Below, one piece after another: positions 9,306-17,758 of a stretch of 33,255 nucleotides of DNA. The notes below the pieces were generated by a model. It worked only from the letters and a program-made list of their open reading frames with translations, did no database searches and had not been told where the DNA came from. This DNA comes from Pseudomonadota bacterium. Lineage in GTDB: Bacteria > Pseudomonadota > Gammaproteobacteria > Steroidobacterales > Steroidobacteraceae. A program made the position numbers and the translations under genes. The DNA lies in NCBI GenBank assembly GCA_021805275.1, contig JAJZFQ010000031.1:1-33255 (forward strand), read 5' to 3'. Position 1 is the stretch's first letter. Every line of letters starts with the position of its first letter.

Positions 9306-10723
9306 CGCAGCACCTTGCCGGGGTTCATGATTCCGTTAGGATCGAAAGCGTGTTTCACGGCGCGCATCAGATCCAACTCCACCGCCGGGGCATAACGCTC
9401 CAGCTCTGCGACTTTCAGCCGTCCGATGCCGTGCTCGGCGCTGATGCTGCCGTCGAAGTCGCGTACCAGATCGTGAATGGCGCGCTTGACGGCATCGCCG
9501 CGGGCGAGAAACGCGTCGCGGTCGGCATCGGGGGCCTGGTTGATATTAAAGTGCAGGTTGCCATCGCCGGCGTGGCCGTAGGCAATCAGCCGTCCGTCGG
9601 GCACGTGGTGGCGCACCCAATCGCCGGCGCGCGCGATGAATTCGGCGATCGCGGCCACCGGGACCGAGATGTCGTGTTTGAGACTCGCGCCGTCGCGGCG
9701 TTGCGCCTCCGGGATCGATTCGCGCAGCGTCCACAGCGCGGCGCGCTCGCGCTCGTTGCGCGCCAGCACGGCATCCTCGAGCAGGCCGTCGCTGAGCGCT
9801 TGTTCCAGACATTCACTCAACATGGTCTCGAGTGTGTCGTGCTCGCGCGCCGAACTGAGCTCGCACAAGACGTACCACGGATGCACCGCATCAAGCGGAT
9901 CGCGTACGCCGTGAATGTGGCGGACGGTAAGGTCGACGGCGAGACGTGGGATCAACTCGAAGGAGCTCACCCGATCGCCGCTCGCGGCGCGCAGTCGGGC
10001 GAGCAGTTCGATGGCGGCGCGCGGATCGCGCACGGCAGCGAACGTCGTCGCCGTCGCGCGGATGCGCGGGAAGAGCTTCAGGCTCGCGGCGGTGATGATG
10101 CCGAGCGTACCCTCGGCGCCGAGGAACAGCGATTTGATGTCATAACCGGTGTTGTCCTTGCGCAGACCGGTGAGCGAGGACAGTAGCCGGCCGTCGGGCA
10201 GGGCGACTTCCAGCCCCAGGACCAACTCGCGCATCATGCCGTAGCGCAGGACGTGCACGCCGCCGGCGTTGGTCGAGAGGTTGCCGCCGATCTGACAGCT
10301 GCCCTCGGAGCCGAGACTGAGCGGAAAGTAGCGGTCGGCCTCCTCGGCGGCACGCTGCACGTCGGCGAGCACGCAGCCGGCCTCCACGATCAGCGAGTAG
10401 TTGAGCGCATCGACTGCGCGGATGCGCTTCATCCGCGCCAGACTCACCACCAGTTGCGTGCCGCTCTCATCGGGTGTCGCGCCGCCGCAGTATCCGGTAT
10501 TGCCGCCCTGTGGGACGACCCCGATGCGCGCCTGGTGGCACACGGCGAGCAGTTGCGCGACTTCGGTGGCGGTCTCGGGCTGCGCTACGGCGCAGGCACG
10601 GCCGCGGTAGAGCGCGCGGTGGTCGGTGAGAAACGGCTCGAGGTCATTCGTCGCCGTGAGCAGGCGGTGGGGCCCGAGGATGCCCGCGAGCCGCTCGAGC
10701 GTCTCCGGCGCCGGTGCGTTCAT
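9302..10723 (-). CDS. FAD-linked D-2-hydroxyacid dehydrogenase (GlcD/D-2-hydroxyglutarate dehydrogenase type)
   Basis: A 473-aa flavoenzyme of the vanillyl-alcohol-oxidase/PCMH fold with a GlcD-type C-terminal domain. The FAD-binding half shows VVPQGGNTGYCGGATP, SEGSCQIGGNLSTNAGG and GAEGTLGIITAASLKLFP. The catalytic half shows AYGHAGDGNLHFNI and SAEHGIGRLK, typical of D-lactate, glycolate and D-2-hydroxyglutarate dehydrogenases. The exact substrate is not readable. An upstream GTG (10771) extends the frame by 16 codons, but the ATG at 10723 begins the conserved part. Its end overlaps the small membrane protein (ATGA). The VIT1-type gene lies upstream on the same strand, about 80 bp away. Confidence 0.88.
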   Translation of the reverse strand: MNAPAPETLERLAGILGPHRLLTATNDLEPFLTDHRALYRGRACAVAQPETATEVAQLLAVCHQARIGVVPQGGNTGYCGGATPDESGTQLVVSLARMKRIRAVDALNYSLIVEAGCVLADVQRAAEEADRYFPLSLGSEGSCQIGGNLSTNAGGVHVLRYGMMRELVLGLEVALPDGRLLSSLTGLRKDNTGYDIKSLFLGAEGTLGIITAASLKLFPRIRATATTFAAVRDPRAAIELLARLRAASGDRVSSFELIPRLAVDLTVRHIHGVRDPLDAVHPWYVLCELSSAREHDTLETMLSECLEQALSDGLLEDAVLARNERERAALWTLRESIPEAQRRDGASLKHDISVPVAAIAEFIARAGDWVRHHVPDGRLIAYGHAGDGNLHFNINQAPDADRDAFLARGDAVKRAIHDLVRDFDGSISAEHGIGRLKVAELERYAPAVELDLMRAVKHAFDPNGIMNPGKVLR

Positions 10724-10804
10724 TGCCGCGATCCCGGTGGGAGCCGTCCGGTCATGCCCCGTCACTCTCACCGACCCGGTGCGGGTTCGCGACCATGCGT
10801 CTGC

Positions 10805-11845
10805 TCAGTGCAGTGCGGCGCCGAGGGCGCGGCCGAGCAGGTAGGTCGTGATCCCGGCCGCACCGCCGATGAGCACCATGCGCAGCGCGCCGCGCAGCGC
10901 GTGGCGGCCCGTAAACAGGCTGATCGCCAGACCGACGGCGAACAGCGTGGTGCCGGTCAGCGCGGCGGTGATCGCGATCGCGCGCACTCCGGCGCTGCCG
11001 GTGAGGAAGGGCAGCAGCGGCACCGTGGCGCCGATGGCGAAGGCGAGAAATGACGCGGCGGCGGCCGCCCAGGGCGAGCCGAGCAGCTCCGGGGTGAGGC
11101 CCAGCTCTTCGCGCGCCAGAACATCGAGCGCGTGCTCCGGGCGCGCCAGCAGAGTCTGGCTGACGTCTCGGGCCTGCGCGAGCGGCATGCCCCGCGCCGC
11201 GTAGATCAGGGCCAGCTCCTCGGCCTCTTCGTCGGGGTATTCGGCGATTTCGGCGCGCTCGAGGGCGATCTGGTATTCGTACATCTCGCGCTGTGAACGC
11301 ACCGAAACGTACTCCCCGGCCGCCATGGACAGTGCGCCGGAGAGCAATCCGGCCAGTCCGGTGATCAACACCAGGCGCGGCGTGCTGCCGGCGCCGGCGA
11401 TCCCCATGACCAGGCTGGCGTTGGCGAGCAGTCCGTCATTGATGCCGAACACGGTCGCCCGCAGGTTGCCGCCGAGACCGCCGCGATGACGGGCGCCGAC
11501 GTCCGAGAGCGTGGTGGGCATGTCGTGGCCGGTGACGGCCGGCCCGCTGTAGACCGACAGTCCTCGCAATTTCATCGCCGCCAGAACCGAGCGCAGCGCG
11601 CGCGGCCCGAGTGCATCGACCAGGGCCGCCACGATCCGGGCGCGGGTCGAGATTCGGAAGGTGGGCGCTGCGGCGCCCTCGCGCCGCAGCGCCGCTTCCC
11701 AATGTCCCGCCTGTTCCTCGGCGGCACCGGCCAGCTGTTCAAACAGCTGACGGTGGCGGGCATCGGGCTCCGCCGCCGCGACTCGCCGGTACAGCCAGGC
11801 CGACTCCTTCTCGTGGCGCCAACTCGTGGCGGCATCGTGGCTCAC
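10805..11845 (-). CDS. Ferritin-like domain fused to a VIT1/CCC1-family iron/manganese transporter
   Basis: A 346-aa protein in two parts. Residues 1-60 form a helical region rich in Glu and His (RHEKESAWLYRR, then FEQLAGAAEEQAGHWE), like the erythrin/ferritin-like helices that hold di-iron sites. From about residue 125 comes a CCC1/VIT1 domain, with NLRATVFGINDGLLANASLVMGIAG as its hallmark, the acidic EEAEELALIY loop, and a further hydrophobic pair of helices to the C-terminus. Known erythrin-VIT1 proteins (MbfA-like) export iron or manganese from the cytoplasm. The N-terminal domain here is shorter than a full ferritin fold, so it may be a partial metal-binding arm. It starts at the ATG at 11845. 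A cytoplasmic metal-detoxification role is inferred from the family. Confidence 0.82.
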   Translation of the reverse strand: MSHDAATSWRHEKESAWLYRRVAAAEPDARHRQLFEQLAGAAEEQAGHWEAALRREGAAAPTFRISTRARIVAALVDALGPRALRSVLAAMKLRGLSVYSGPAVTGHDMPTTLSDVGARHRGGLGGNLRATVFGINDGLLANASLVMGIAGAGSTPRLVLITGLAGLLSGALSMAAGEYVSVRSQREMYEYQIALERAEIAEYPDEEAEELALIYAARGMPLAQARDVSQTLLARPEHALDVLAREELGLTPELLGSPWAAAAASFLAFAIGATVPLLPFLTGSAGVRAIAITAALTGTTLFAVGLAISLFTGRHALRGALRMVLIGGAAGITTYLLGRALGAALH

Positions 11846-11954
11846 GCGCTCAGCCCTCCCGCAGCGCAGGCCCGGGCGGCCCGCTCAGGGGTGCCGATCG
11901 CCGGGGCGCCGATGCAAGGGGCACGAGAACCCCTGGACGGTACGAAGGGCCGAC

Positions 11955-12293
11955 TCAATATTCGGCGCGCTCGTCTTTTTCGTCTTCGTCCCAATCGTCC
12001 TCGTCATCCTCGTCGTCGTCGTCCTCGTCCCAATCTTCGTCGTCCTCGTCTTCGTCCTCTTCCTCTTCTTCTTCCTCTTCTTCCTCGTCCGACTCGGCCC
12101 AGCCCTCGGGCTCCTGGGTCGGCTCGAGATCCATCTCGTGCCAGGTCTCCAAATCGACCTCCTCAATCTCGCCGTCGAGATGCTCGATCTCGATCAGCTC
12201 GGCGTCCTCGTCCACTTTGAGCACGCGGAATGATTCCTCTTCTTCGAGGTCCTCGTACCATTTGCCGGGAACCGGCTCGTTATCTCTGCTCAC
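11955..12293 (-). CDS. DUF6763-like protein with an extreme Asp/Glu tail
   Basis: A 112-aa acidic protein. The first 70 residues (PVPGKWYEDLE, FRVLKVDEDAELIEIEHLDGE, VDLETWHEMDLEP) look like the small DUF6763 family of gammaproteobacteria; this match is from memory. The last 45 residues are almost entirely Asp and Glu, broken by a few Trp and Lys. The GTG at 12293 is chosen because AGAGGA lies 8 bases before it and the conserved PVPGKWY follows shortly after; the open frame upstream runs into proB on the other strand. The function is unknown. The polyanionic tail could bind basic proteins or metal ions. It diverges from proB. Confidence 0.75.
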   Translation of the reverse strand: MSRDNEPVPGKWYEDLEEEESFRVLKVDEDAELIEIEHLDGEIEEVDLETWHEMDLEPTQEPEGWAESDEEEEEEEEEEDEDEDDEDWDEDDDDEDDEDDWDEDEKDERAEY

Positions 12294-12395
12294 CGATGGA
12301 ATCCTCTGACTTGGCGGCCGCGCAAGTTTAGGGGTTGCGCTGGCCGGGGGCAACGCACAGCTCGGTTTGCACTCGCGCGGATCGTTCGCGCCACG

Positions 12396-12401
12396 TATAG
12401 T
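12396..12401 (+). promoter_or_regulatory. Candidate -10 element placed for a leaderless proB mRNA
   Basis: TATAGT ends only six bases before the proB ATG and no Shine-Dalgarno sequence lies between them. Transcription would then start at or next to the A of the ATG. No strong -35 hexamer is visible at 17 bp; a TTGCAC lies 23 bp upstream, which is too far. Confidence 0.4.
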
Positions 12402-12407
12402 TTTCTC

Positions 12408-13565
12408 ATGTCCGTTACAGCCGCAACCCGCTCCCCTCTGGCGACGGCGCGCCGCGTCGTGGTCAAGGTCGGTTCGGCGTTGCTGGTCGAGACGCAAACC
12501 GGGCGGATCAATCAGGCCTGGCTCGAGACGCTGGTCGAGGACCTGCTGCGTCTGCGCGAGCGCGGGCAGCAGGTCATCCTGGTCTCCTCCGGGGCCGTGG
12601 CGCTCGGCCGCCGCGAATTGTCGCTCGCCAAGGGGCCGCTGCGCCTGGAGGAAAGCCAGGCCGCCGCCGCGGTCGGGCAGATCCGCCTCGCACATGCCTA
12701 CCGGGAGATGCTCGAGCGCCGGCAGGTGACGGTCGCCCAGGTTCTGCTCACGCTCGAGGACAGTGAGCGGCGCCGTCGGTATCTCAATGCTCGTGCCACG
12801 CTTGAGACGCTGCTGTCACTCGGCGCCCTGCCGGTCATCAACGAGAACGACACGGTGGCCACGGCGGAGATCCGCTACGGCGACAACGATCGTCTGGCCG
12901 CCCGCGTGGCCCAGATGACGGCGGCCGACTGCCTGGTGCTGCTCTCGGATGTCGATGGGCTCTACAGTGCCGATCCGAACCGGGATCCCGAGGCGCGTTT
13001 CATCCACGAGGTGGCGCACATGACCCCTGAGATCGAGGCCATGGGCGGGGGATCGGCCTCGGAGTTCGGTACCGGCGGCATGGCCACGAAGCTGATGGCG
13101 GCGCGAATCGCGGTCGCGGCCGGATGTCACATGTGCATCGCGGCGGGCCGACCGCTGCATCCGGTGCGGCGCCTGGAAGAAGGCGAGCGCTGTACGTGGT
13201 TCCTGCCCGCGGCGAGCCCGGCAGCCGCCCGCAAGCAGTGGATCGCCGGAACGCTGCGTCCGACGGGTGCCGTGACCGTCGATCACGGGGCGCTGCGCGC
13301 ACTGCTCGCCGGCAGCAGTCTGTTGCCGGCCGGGGTCACGGCCGCGCGCGGCCGCTTCGAGCGCGGCGACACCGTGAGCGTGCTCACTCCCGAGGGCACG
13401 GAAGTGGCCCGGGGTATCATTGCGTATTCGGATGCGGATGCGCTCAGGATCATTGGCCGGCATTCGGCGCACATTCCGGCCATCCTCGGGTTCCGTGGGC
13501 GCGATGAGCTGATCCATCGCGACGATCTGGTCCTGCTGCCGTCCTTCGCCTATGAACCCGCATAA
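12408..13565 (+). CDS. proB: Glutamate 5-kinase (ProB) with PUA domain
   Basis: A 385-aa enzyme that phosphorylates L-glutamate to gamma-glutamyl phosphate, the first step of proline synthesis and the target of proline feedback inhibition. The amino-acid-kinase domain shows [10 protein letters not shown] near residue 20, [10 protein letters not shown] near 60, [11 protein letters not shown] near 145 and LLSDVDGLY near 185. A C-terminal PUA domain (about 285-385) follows, as in the E. coli enzyme (367 aa). The start at 12408 leaves a normal short N-terminus before KVGS. The gene overlaps proA by 14 bp, so the two enzymes, which hand over an unstable intermediate, are made together. Confidence 0.95.
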   Translation: MSVTAATRSPLATARRVVVKVGSALLVETQTGRINQAWLETLVEDLLRLRERGQQVILVSSGAVALGRRELSLAKGPLRLEESQAAAAVGQIRLAHAYREMLERRQVTVAQVLLTLEDSERRRRYLNARATLETLLSLGALPVINENDTVATAEIRYGDNDRLAARVAQMTAADCLVLLSDVDGLYSADPNRDPEARFIHEVAHMTPEIEAMGGGSASEFGTGGMATKLMAARIAVAAGCHMCIAAGRPLHPVRRLEEGERCTWFLPAASPAAARKQWIAGTLRPTGAVTVDHGALRALLAGSSLLPAGVTAARGRFERGDTVSVLTPEGTEVARGIIAYSDADALRIIGRHSAHIPAILGFRGRDELIHRDDLVLLPSFAYEPA

Positions 13566-14829
13566 CGAGCGCATTTTGGGCGAGATGATGGAGGGGCTCG
13601 GCCGCGGGGCGCTCAGCGCCGCGGCTGTCCTCGCGCGGGCGAGCACTGCGGTAAAAAATGATGCGCTGATGCGCGCTGCGGCAGCGATCCGCGCGCACCG
13701 CGCACGCATTCTCGAGGCCAATGCGCACGATGTGACGGCCGCGCGGGCCGCCGGTCTTGGCGCGGCGCTCCTCGATCGGCTCGCGCTCGATGAGGGGCGG
13801 ATCGAGGCGATGGCCGACGGTGTCGCGGCGATCGCGGCGCTGCCCGATCCGGTGGGCACGGTGGCCGCCGAATGGCAGCGCCCGAATGGCCTGAGGATCC
13901 AGCGCGTGCGCGTGCCGCTGGGTGTGATCGGAATCATCTACGAGAGTCGGCCCAACGTCACCGCAGATGCCGGCGCGCTGTGCCTGAAGTCCGGCAATGC
14001 CGTGATTCTGCGCGGCGGGACGGAGAGCCAGCGCTCCAATGCCGCCGTGCATGAGTGTCTCATTGAGGGTCTGCGTGGCGCCGGGTTGCCCGCCGAATGC
14101 ATTCAGCGGGTGCCCACGCAGGACCGCGCAGCCGTCGGCTATCTGCTCGCCGGCATGACCGAATACCTCGATGTGATCGTGCCGCGCGGTGGTCGCAGCC
14201 TCGTCGAGCGGGTGCAGAAGGAAGCGCGGGTGCCGGTGATCGGGCATCTCGACGGCAACTGCCACGTCTACGTCGATCGCGACGCGGACGTGCGCATGGC
14301 CGAGACCATTGCGCTCAACGCGAAGATGCGCCGCACCGGAATCTGCGGCGCGGCCGAGACACTGCTCATCGACCGAGCCTGTGTCGCTACGCACCTGGTG
14401 CCGGTGGTGCGCACGCTGCTCGAGGCCGGCTGCGAGGTTCGCGGGGACGCCACGATCCAGAGCGCCGATCCGCGCGTACGGCCCGCCAGCGAGGATGATT
14501 GGTACACCGAGTATCTCGATGCCATCATCGCGGCGCGGGTCGTGGACGGCGTGGACGGCGCGATCGAACACATCGCCCGATATGGTTCGGCACACACCGA
14601 ATCGATCGTGACCGAAAACGAGGCCACGGCCGAGCGCTTCCTGCAGCACGTCGACAGCGCCATCGTGCTGCACAACGCCTCGACGCAGTTCGCCGACGGC
14701 GGGGAGTTTGGCATGGGGGCGGAGATCGGTATCTCGACCGACCGGTTTCATGCGCGCGGCCCGGTCGGCGTCGAGCAGCTCACCAGCTACAAGTACGTCG
14801 TACGCGGCGCCGGGCAGATCAGGCCGTAG
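13552..14829 (+). CDS. proA: Gamma-glutamyl phosphate reductase (ProA)
   Basis: A 425-aa NADPH-dependent enzyme of the aldehyde dehydrogenase superfamily. It reduces gamma-glutamyl phosphate to glutamate semialdehyde, which cyclises towards proline. Family sequences include [21 protein letters not shown] near residues 120-140, [12 protein letters not shown] near 145, the nucleophile Cys in [10 protein letters not shown] near 265, and the closing [15 protein letters not shown]. The ATG at 13552 lies inside the end of proB (14-bp overlap), typical of tightly coupled proBA. Its stop overlaps the convergent moaE fusion gene by 11 bp. Confidence 0.96.
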   Translation: MNPHNERILGEMMEGLGRGALSAAAVLARASTAVKNDALMRAAAAIRAHRARILEANAHDVTAARAAGLGAALLDRLALDEGRIEAMADGVAAIAALPDPVGTVAAEWQRPNGLRIQRVRVPLGVIGIIYESRPNVTADAGALCLKSGNAVILRGGTESQRSNAAVHECLIEGLRGAGLPAECIQRVPTQDRAAVGYLLAGMTEYLDVIVPRGGRSLVERVQKEARVPVIGHLDGNCHVYVDRDADVRMAETIALNAKMRRTGICGAAETLLIDRACVATHLVPVVRTLLEAGCEVRGDATIQSADPRVRPASEDDWYTEYLDAIIAARVVDGVDGAIEHIARYGSAHTESIVTENEATAERFLQHVDSAIVLHNASTQFADGGEFGMGAEIGISTDRFHARGPVGVEQLTSYKYVVRGAGQIRP

Positions 14830-16393
14830 CCGCCCGCTGAAGCGCCGCGAGCCCGCCGCGCAGCGAATACACCTCGGCATGGCCGCGCGCGCGCAGTTCG
14901 CGCGCGGCTGCCAGACTGCGGATACCGGCGGCACAGACCAGCAGACAGCGCGGCGGCGGTGCCCGTCCGCCATACAGTAACTCCGCGAGGGGTACGGCAC
15001 CGACGGCGGGGTGCGCCAGCGGCGCGCTCGCCCGCTCGGCCGGCTCGCGGATGTCGATGAGTACGAAGCCGGCGGCATGCGCCGCCTGCAGCGAAGCGAA
15101 GGCGAGTTCGATGTCCGTGTACTCGGAGCTGCGTGCCGCGCTGCGCAGTGCATGCTGGGGGCAGTCCGCGGCGCGCCGCGCGCGCACCCGGGTGATGCTG
15201 AGGGTGGTCAGGTCCACCATCAGTACCGCGTCGGCGAGCTGGCCGGGCAGCCCGAGCAACAGCTTCAACGCCTCGAGCGCCTGCAGGGTGCCGAGGACAC
15301 CGGGCACCGGTCCGAGTACGCCGGCCTCGGCGCACACGCCGACCAGGCCGTCCCGGACCGTCTCCGGCCAGATGCAGCGCAGACAGGGGCCCTCACCGGG
15401 CCGCAGCACCTGCAGTTGCCCCTCATACTGATAGACGCTCGCGAACACCGCTGCCTGGCCACTCTGTACGCAGGCGTCGTTCAACGCGAGTTTGCTGGCG
15501 ATGGTGTCCGTGCAGTCGAGAATCACGTCGTAACCGTCGATCAGCGCTGCGACATTTTCCGCACCCAGGCGGGTGCGGTGGATCCGCAGGTCGAGCGTCG
15601 GGTTCAGCGCCCGCAGCCGCTCGGCGGCAAGCTCGACTTTCGGGCGACCGACGTCGGCCAGCGAATAGAGCGGCTGGCGGTGCAGGTTCGAGGCTTCGAG
15701 CAGATCGGCGTCCACCAGGCCGAGCCGGCCGATGCCGGCGGCCGCCAGATAGCTCATCGCCGGCACGCCGAGTCCGCCGCAGCCGACGATCAGCACCGCC
15801 GAGTGCGCGAGCCGCGCTTGACCGGCTGCCCCGACTTCCGGCAGCACCATCTGCCGGGAGTAATCCGGTTGCGGTGCGAGGAGTGCGTCCCGCTCCGGCG
15901 TGTGCGCGTGTTCAGCGTGTTGCGCCTGCGGCGCGCCGAGCGCGTGCACGTGCGCCTCATCGGGCGGTGCGGCACAGCGCTCGCAGTTGACCCACCCGGA
16001 GTCACCGTCGCGATAGTGTTCCTTCTTCCAGATCGGTACTCGGTGTTTCACCGCATCGATGATGGAGCGGCAGGCGAGGAATGCCTCGTGCCGGTGCCGC
16101 GCCGAGACCCCGACCCACACGGCGAGTTCGCCGATCTCGAGCGCCCCCACGCGGTGCACGCACGCGGCGCGCTCCACGCCGAAGCGTTGCAGCGCTGCGG
16201 TGACGATGCGTTCGCCCTCCTTCACGGCGAGCGCCTCGAAGGCTTCGTATTCCAGCCGATGCACCTCGCGGCCTTCGTTGTGGTTGCGGACCCACCCTTC
16301 GAAGCTGGCATAACCGCCGGCGGCGGGGGACTCCAGCATGCCGCGCAGCGCGGCGGGGTCCAACGGCTCGGTGCTGAATTGGAACAGACTCAT
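14819..16393 (-). CDS. moaE-moeB: Three-domain fusion: MoaE - MoeB/ThiF adenylyltransferase - rhodanese
   Basis: A 524-aa fusion of three molybdopterin activities. Residues 1-140 are MoaE, the large subunit of molybdopterin synthase, with Lys116 and Lys123 ([11 protein letters not shown]) spaced like the catalytic Lys119/Lys126 of E. coli. A His-rich linker (about 147-164) follows. Residues 175-415 are MoeB/ThiF-like: ATP loop GCGGLG 204-209, SNLHRQ 235-240, Cys337-x2-Cys340 for zinc, and Cys354 as possible thioester cysteine. The second zinc pair is Cys411-Pro-Gln-His414 instead of CxxC. Residues 423-524 are a rhodanese domain with Cys487 in CAAGIRS. MoeB-rhodanese fusions are known; MoaE added in front is unusual in my knowledge. 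It is the last gene of the moa operon, 40 bp after mobA-moaD. Confidence 0.92.
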   Translation of the reverse strand: MSLFQFSTEPLDPAALRGMLESPAAGGYASFEGWVRNHNEGREVHRLEYEAFEALAVKEGERIVTAALQRFGVERAACVHRVGALEIGELAVWVGVSARHRHEAFLACRSIIDAVKHRVPIWKKEHYRDGDSGWVNCERCAAPPDEAHVHALGAPQAQHAEHAHTPERDALLAPQPDYSRQMVLPEVGAAGQARLAHSAVLIVGCGGLGVPAMSYLAAAGIGRLGLVDADLLEASNLHRQPLYSLADVGRPKVELAAERLRALNPTLDLRIHRTRLGAENVAALIDGYDVILDCTDTIASKLALNDACVQSGQAAVFASVYQYEGQLQVLRPGEGPCLRCIWPETVRDGLVGVCAEAGVLGPVPGVLGTLQALEALKLLLGLPGQLADAVLMVDLTTLSITRVRARRAADCPQHALRSAARSSEYTDIELAFASLQAAHAAGFVLIDIREPAERASAPLAHPAVGAVPLAELLYGGRAPPPRCLLVCAAGIRSLAAARELRARGHAEVYSLRGGLAALQRAATA

Positions 16394-16433
16394 ACGAATG
16401 TCCGCGCGACGATCAGGCGGTCGGAGCCGGCCG

Positions 16434-17267
16434 CTAGCCGCCCGCCACCGGCGGGATGAACACGACCGTGTCGCCGTCGGTGAGCGGCGCGCTCCATTCG
16501 GCGAACTCAGTATTCACCGCCACGCGCAGCAGCTCTGGCGGCAAGGTGAAGGGGTGGCGCTGGCGGAGCTCCCCGTACAGCTCCGCGGCGGTGGTGGCCG
16601 CCGTGCGCAGCGACTCGTGCGCGCGGCCGGCCTGTTCGCGCAGCAGCGCGTAGTACTGTACGGTGACCCGCCGCTCAGGAGTCCCGAGCGCAGCGGTTGC
16701 CTGCGAGAATTGTTCCGGCGTGTTGATGTTCTCCAACGCCTGGGGCGAGGGCGGCTCGAGCAGTGCCGTGTCGGTCGACAGCAGGAACTTACGGGGACAG
16801 TTGCGTCCCGCCGCGACGGTGGCGGCCAGGGCGGCGTGACTGGCCGGCTCGTAGATCGCGCACAGCGGCTCGGGCAGCCCGTCATGGCTCGAGCGGTAGG
16901 CGGTGGCCGAGCGGGTCGGTTGGCGCGCGCCGATCAGGTGATCCAGGGTGTGCGCATCGAGAAACGGCAAATCGCAGGCGAGCACCAGCCAGGCGACGCC
17001 GGGCGCGCTCGCCTGGGCGGCGAGAATGCCGCCGGCCGGCCCGAGGTCGGCGACCTGATCGGCAATGAGCGCGTAGCGGGCGCGCAGCGGATCGTCGCGC
17101 TGCTCGGCGCGCACCGAGACGAACGCGCGTTCGACCCGACTTTCAAGCAGTGCCATGGTTCGCTCGAGCTGGCTCACGCCCTGGTAGGCGAGGGCGGCCT
17201 TGTCGCGGTGCATGCGTTGGCTGCGCCCGCCGGAGAGCACGACGCCGTACAGCGGCGCTGCGGTCAC
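16434..17267 (-). CDS. mobA-moaD: Fusion of MobA (molybdenum cofactor guanylyltransferase) and MoaD (sulfur carrier)
   Basis: A 277-aa two-domain protein. Residues 1-195 are MobA-like, which attaches GMP to molybdopterin: VVLSGGRSQRM near 9-19 followed by RDKAAL, Asp99 in ACDLPFLD for Mg2+, and the closing ENINTPEQF. Residues 200-277 are MoaD, the ubiquitin-like sulfur carrier, ending in PPVAGG with a free Gly-Gly C-terminus that could be adenylylated and thiocarboxylated. The open frame starts further upstream, but the GTG at 17267 overlaps the moaC stop by 4 bp (GTGA) and sits right before the MobA core, so it is the likely start. Neighbouring MoeB, rhodanese and MoaE domains act directly on MoaD. 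Confidence 0.9.
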   Translation of the reverse strand: MTAAPLYGVVLSGGRSQRMHRDKAALAYQGVSQLERTMALLESRVERAFVSVRAEQRDDPLRARYALIADQVADLGPAGGILAAQASAPGVAWLVLACDLPFLDAHTLDHLIGARQPTRSATAYRSSHDGLPEPLCAIYEPASHAALAATVAAGRNCPRKFLLSTDTALLEPPSPQALENINTPEQFSQATAALGTPERRVTVQYYALLREQAGRAHESLRTAATTAAELYGELRQRHPFTLPPELLRVAVNTEFAEWSAPLTDGDTVVFIPPVAGG

Positions 17268-17758
17268 CGTGCGGCTCCCGCACGGCGGAACGGCCGTTTG
17301 CCACCGGACTTCTCGAGCAGGCGCACGCTCGTGATCTGAATGTCGTGCGAGAGCGCCTTGCACATGTCGTACACCGTCAGGGCAGCCACGGTGGCGCCGG
17401 TCAACGCTTCCATCTCTACGCCCGTGCGATGGTGCACCGCGACGCGGCAGCGGATGCGGATCTGGCCGCGCGGGCGCTGTTCGACCTCCACCGAGCAGTG
17501 CTCAAGCCCGAGAGGATGGCAGAAGGGGATCAGTTCATGGGTGCGTTTGGCGGCCATGACTCCGGCGACGATCGCCGTATCGAACACCGGGCCCTTGCGG
17601 GTGCGGTGGCCGCTGCGGCGCAGCTCGCGCGCCACCGGGGCGGGCAACTGCACCAGCGCCTCGGCGGTCGCCTCGCGCAGCGTGACGTCCTTGGCGCCCA
17701 CGTCGACCATCGTCGGGCGGTTGCGCGTGTCCAGATGAGAGAGTCTCTTCGCCGTCAT
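17264..17758 (-). CDS. moaC: Cyclic pyranopterin monophosphate synthase MoaC
   Basis: A 164-aa enzyme for the second half of step one in molybdenum-cofactor synthesis: it converts the MoaA product (3',8-cyclo-dihydro-GTP) to cyclic pyranopterin monophosphate. Family sequences include MVDVGAKDVTLREA near residue 17, KRTHELIPFCHPLGLE near 71-86, TGVEMEALTGATVAALTVYDMCKA near 112-135 with the catalytic Asp and Lys, and DIQITSVRLLEKSGG at the end. The length is normal. Start and stop are both coupled: moaA ends in TGATG sharing one base with this ATG, and mobA-moaD begins inside the last codons (GTGA). Confidence 0.96.
   Translation of the reverse strand: MTAKRLSHLDTRNRPTMVDVGAKDVTLREATAEALVQLPAPVARELRRSGHRTRKGPVFDTAIVAGVMAAKRTHELIPFCHPLGLEHCSVEVEQRPRGQIRIRCRVAVHHRTGVEMEALTGATVAALTVYDMCKALSHDIQITSVRLLEKSGGKRPFRRAGAAR

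Noticed and set aside
11611..12309. Plus-strand frames with long Ser- or Val/Leu-rich runs
   Set aside because: They are other readings of the Asp/Glu repeat of the DUF6763-type gene; the minus-strand frame has the ribosome binding site and the family start.
15011..16459. Plus-strand open frame of 482 codons
   Set aside because: Antisense to the MoaE-MoeB-rhodanese gene; no family features and no ribosome binding site.
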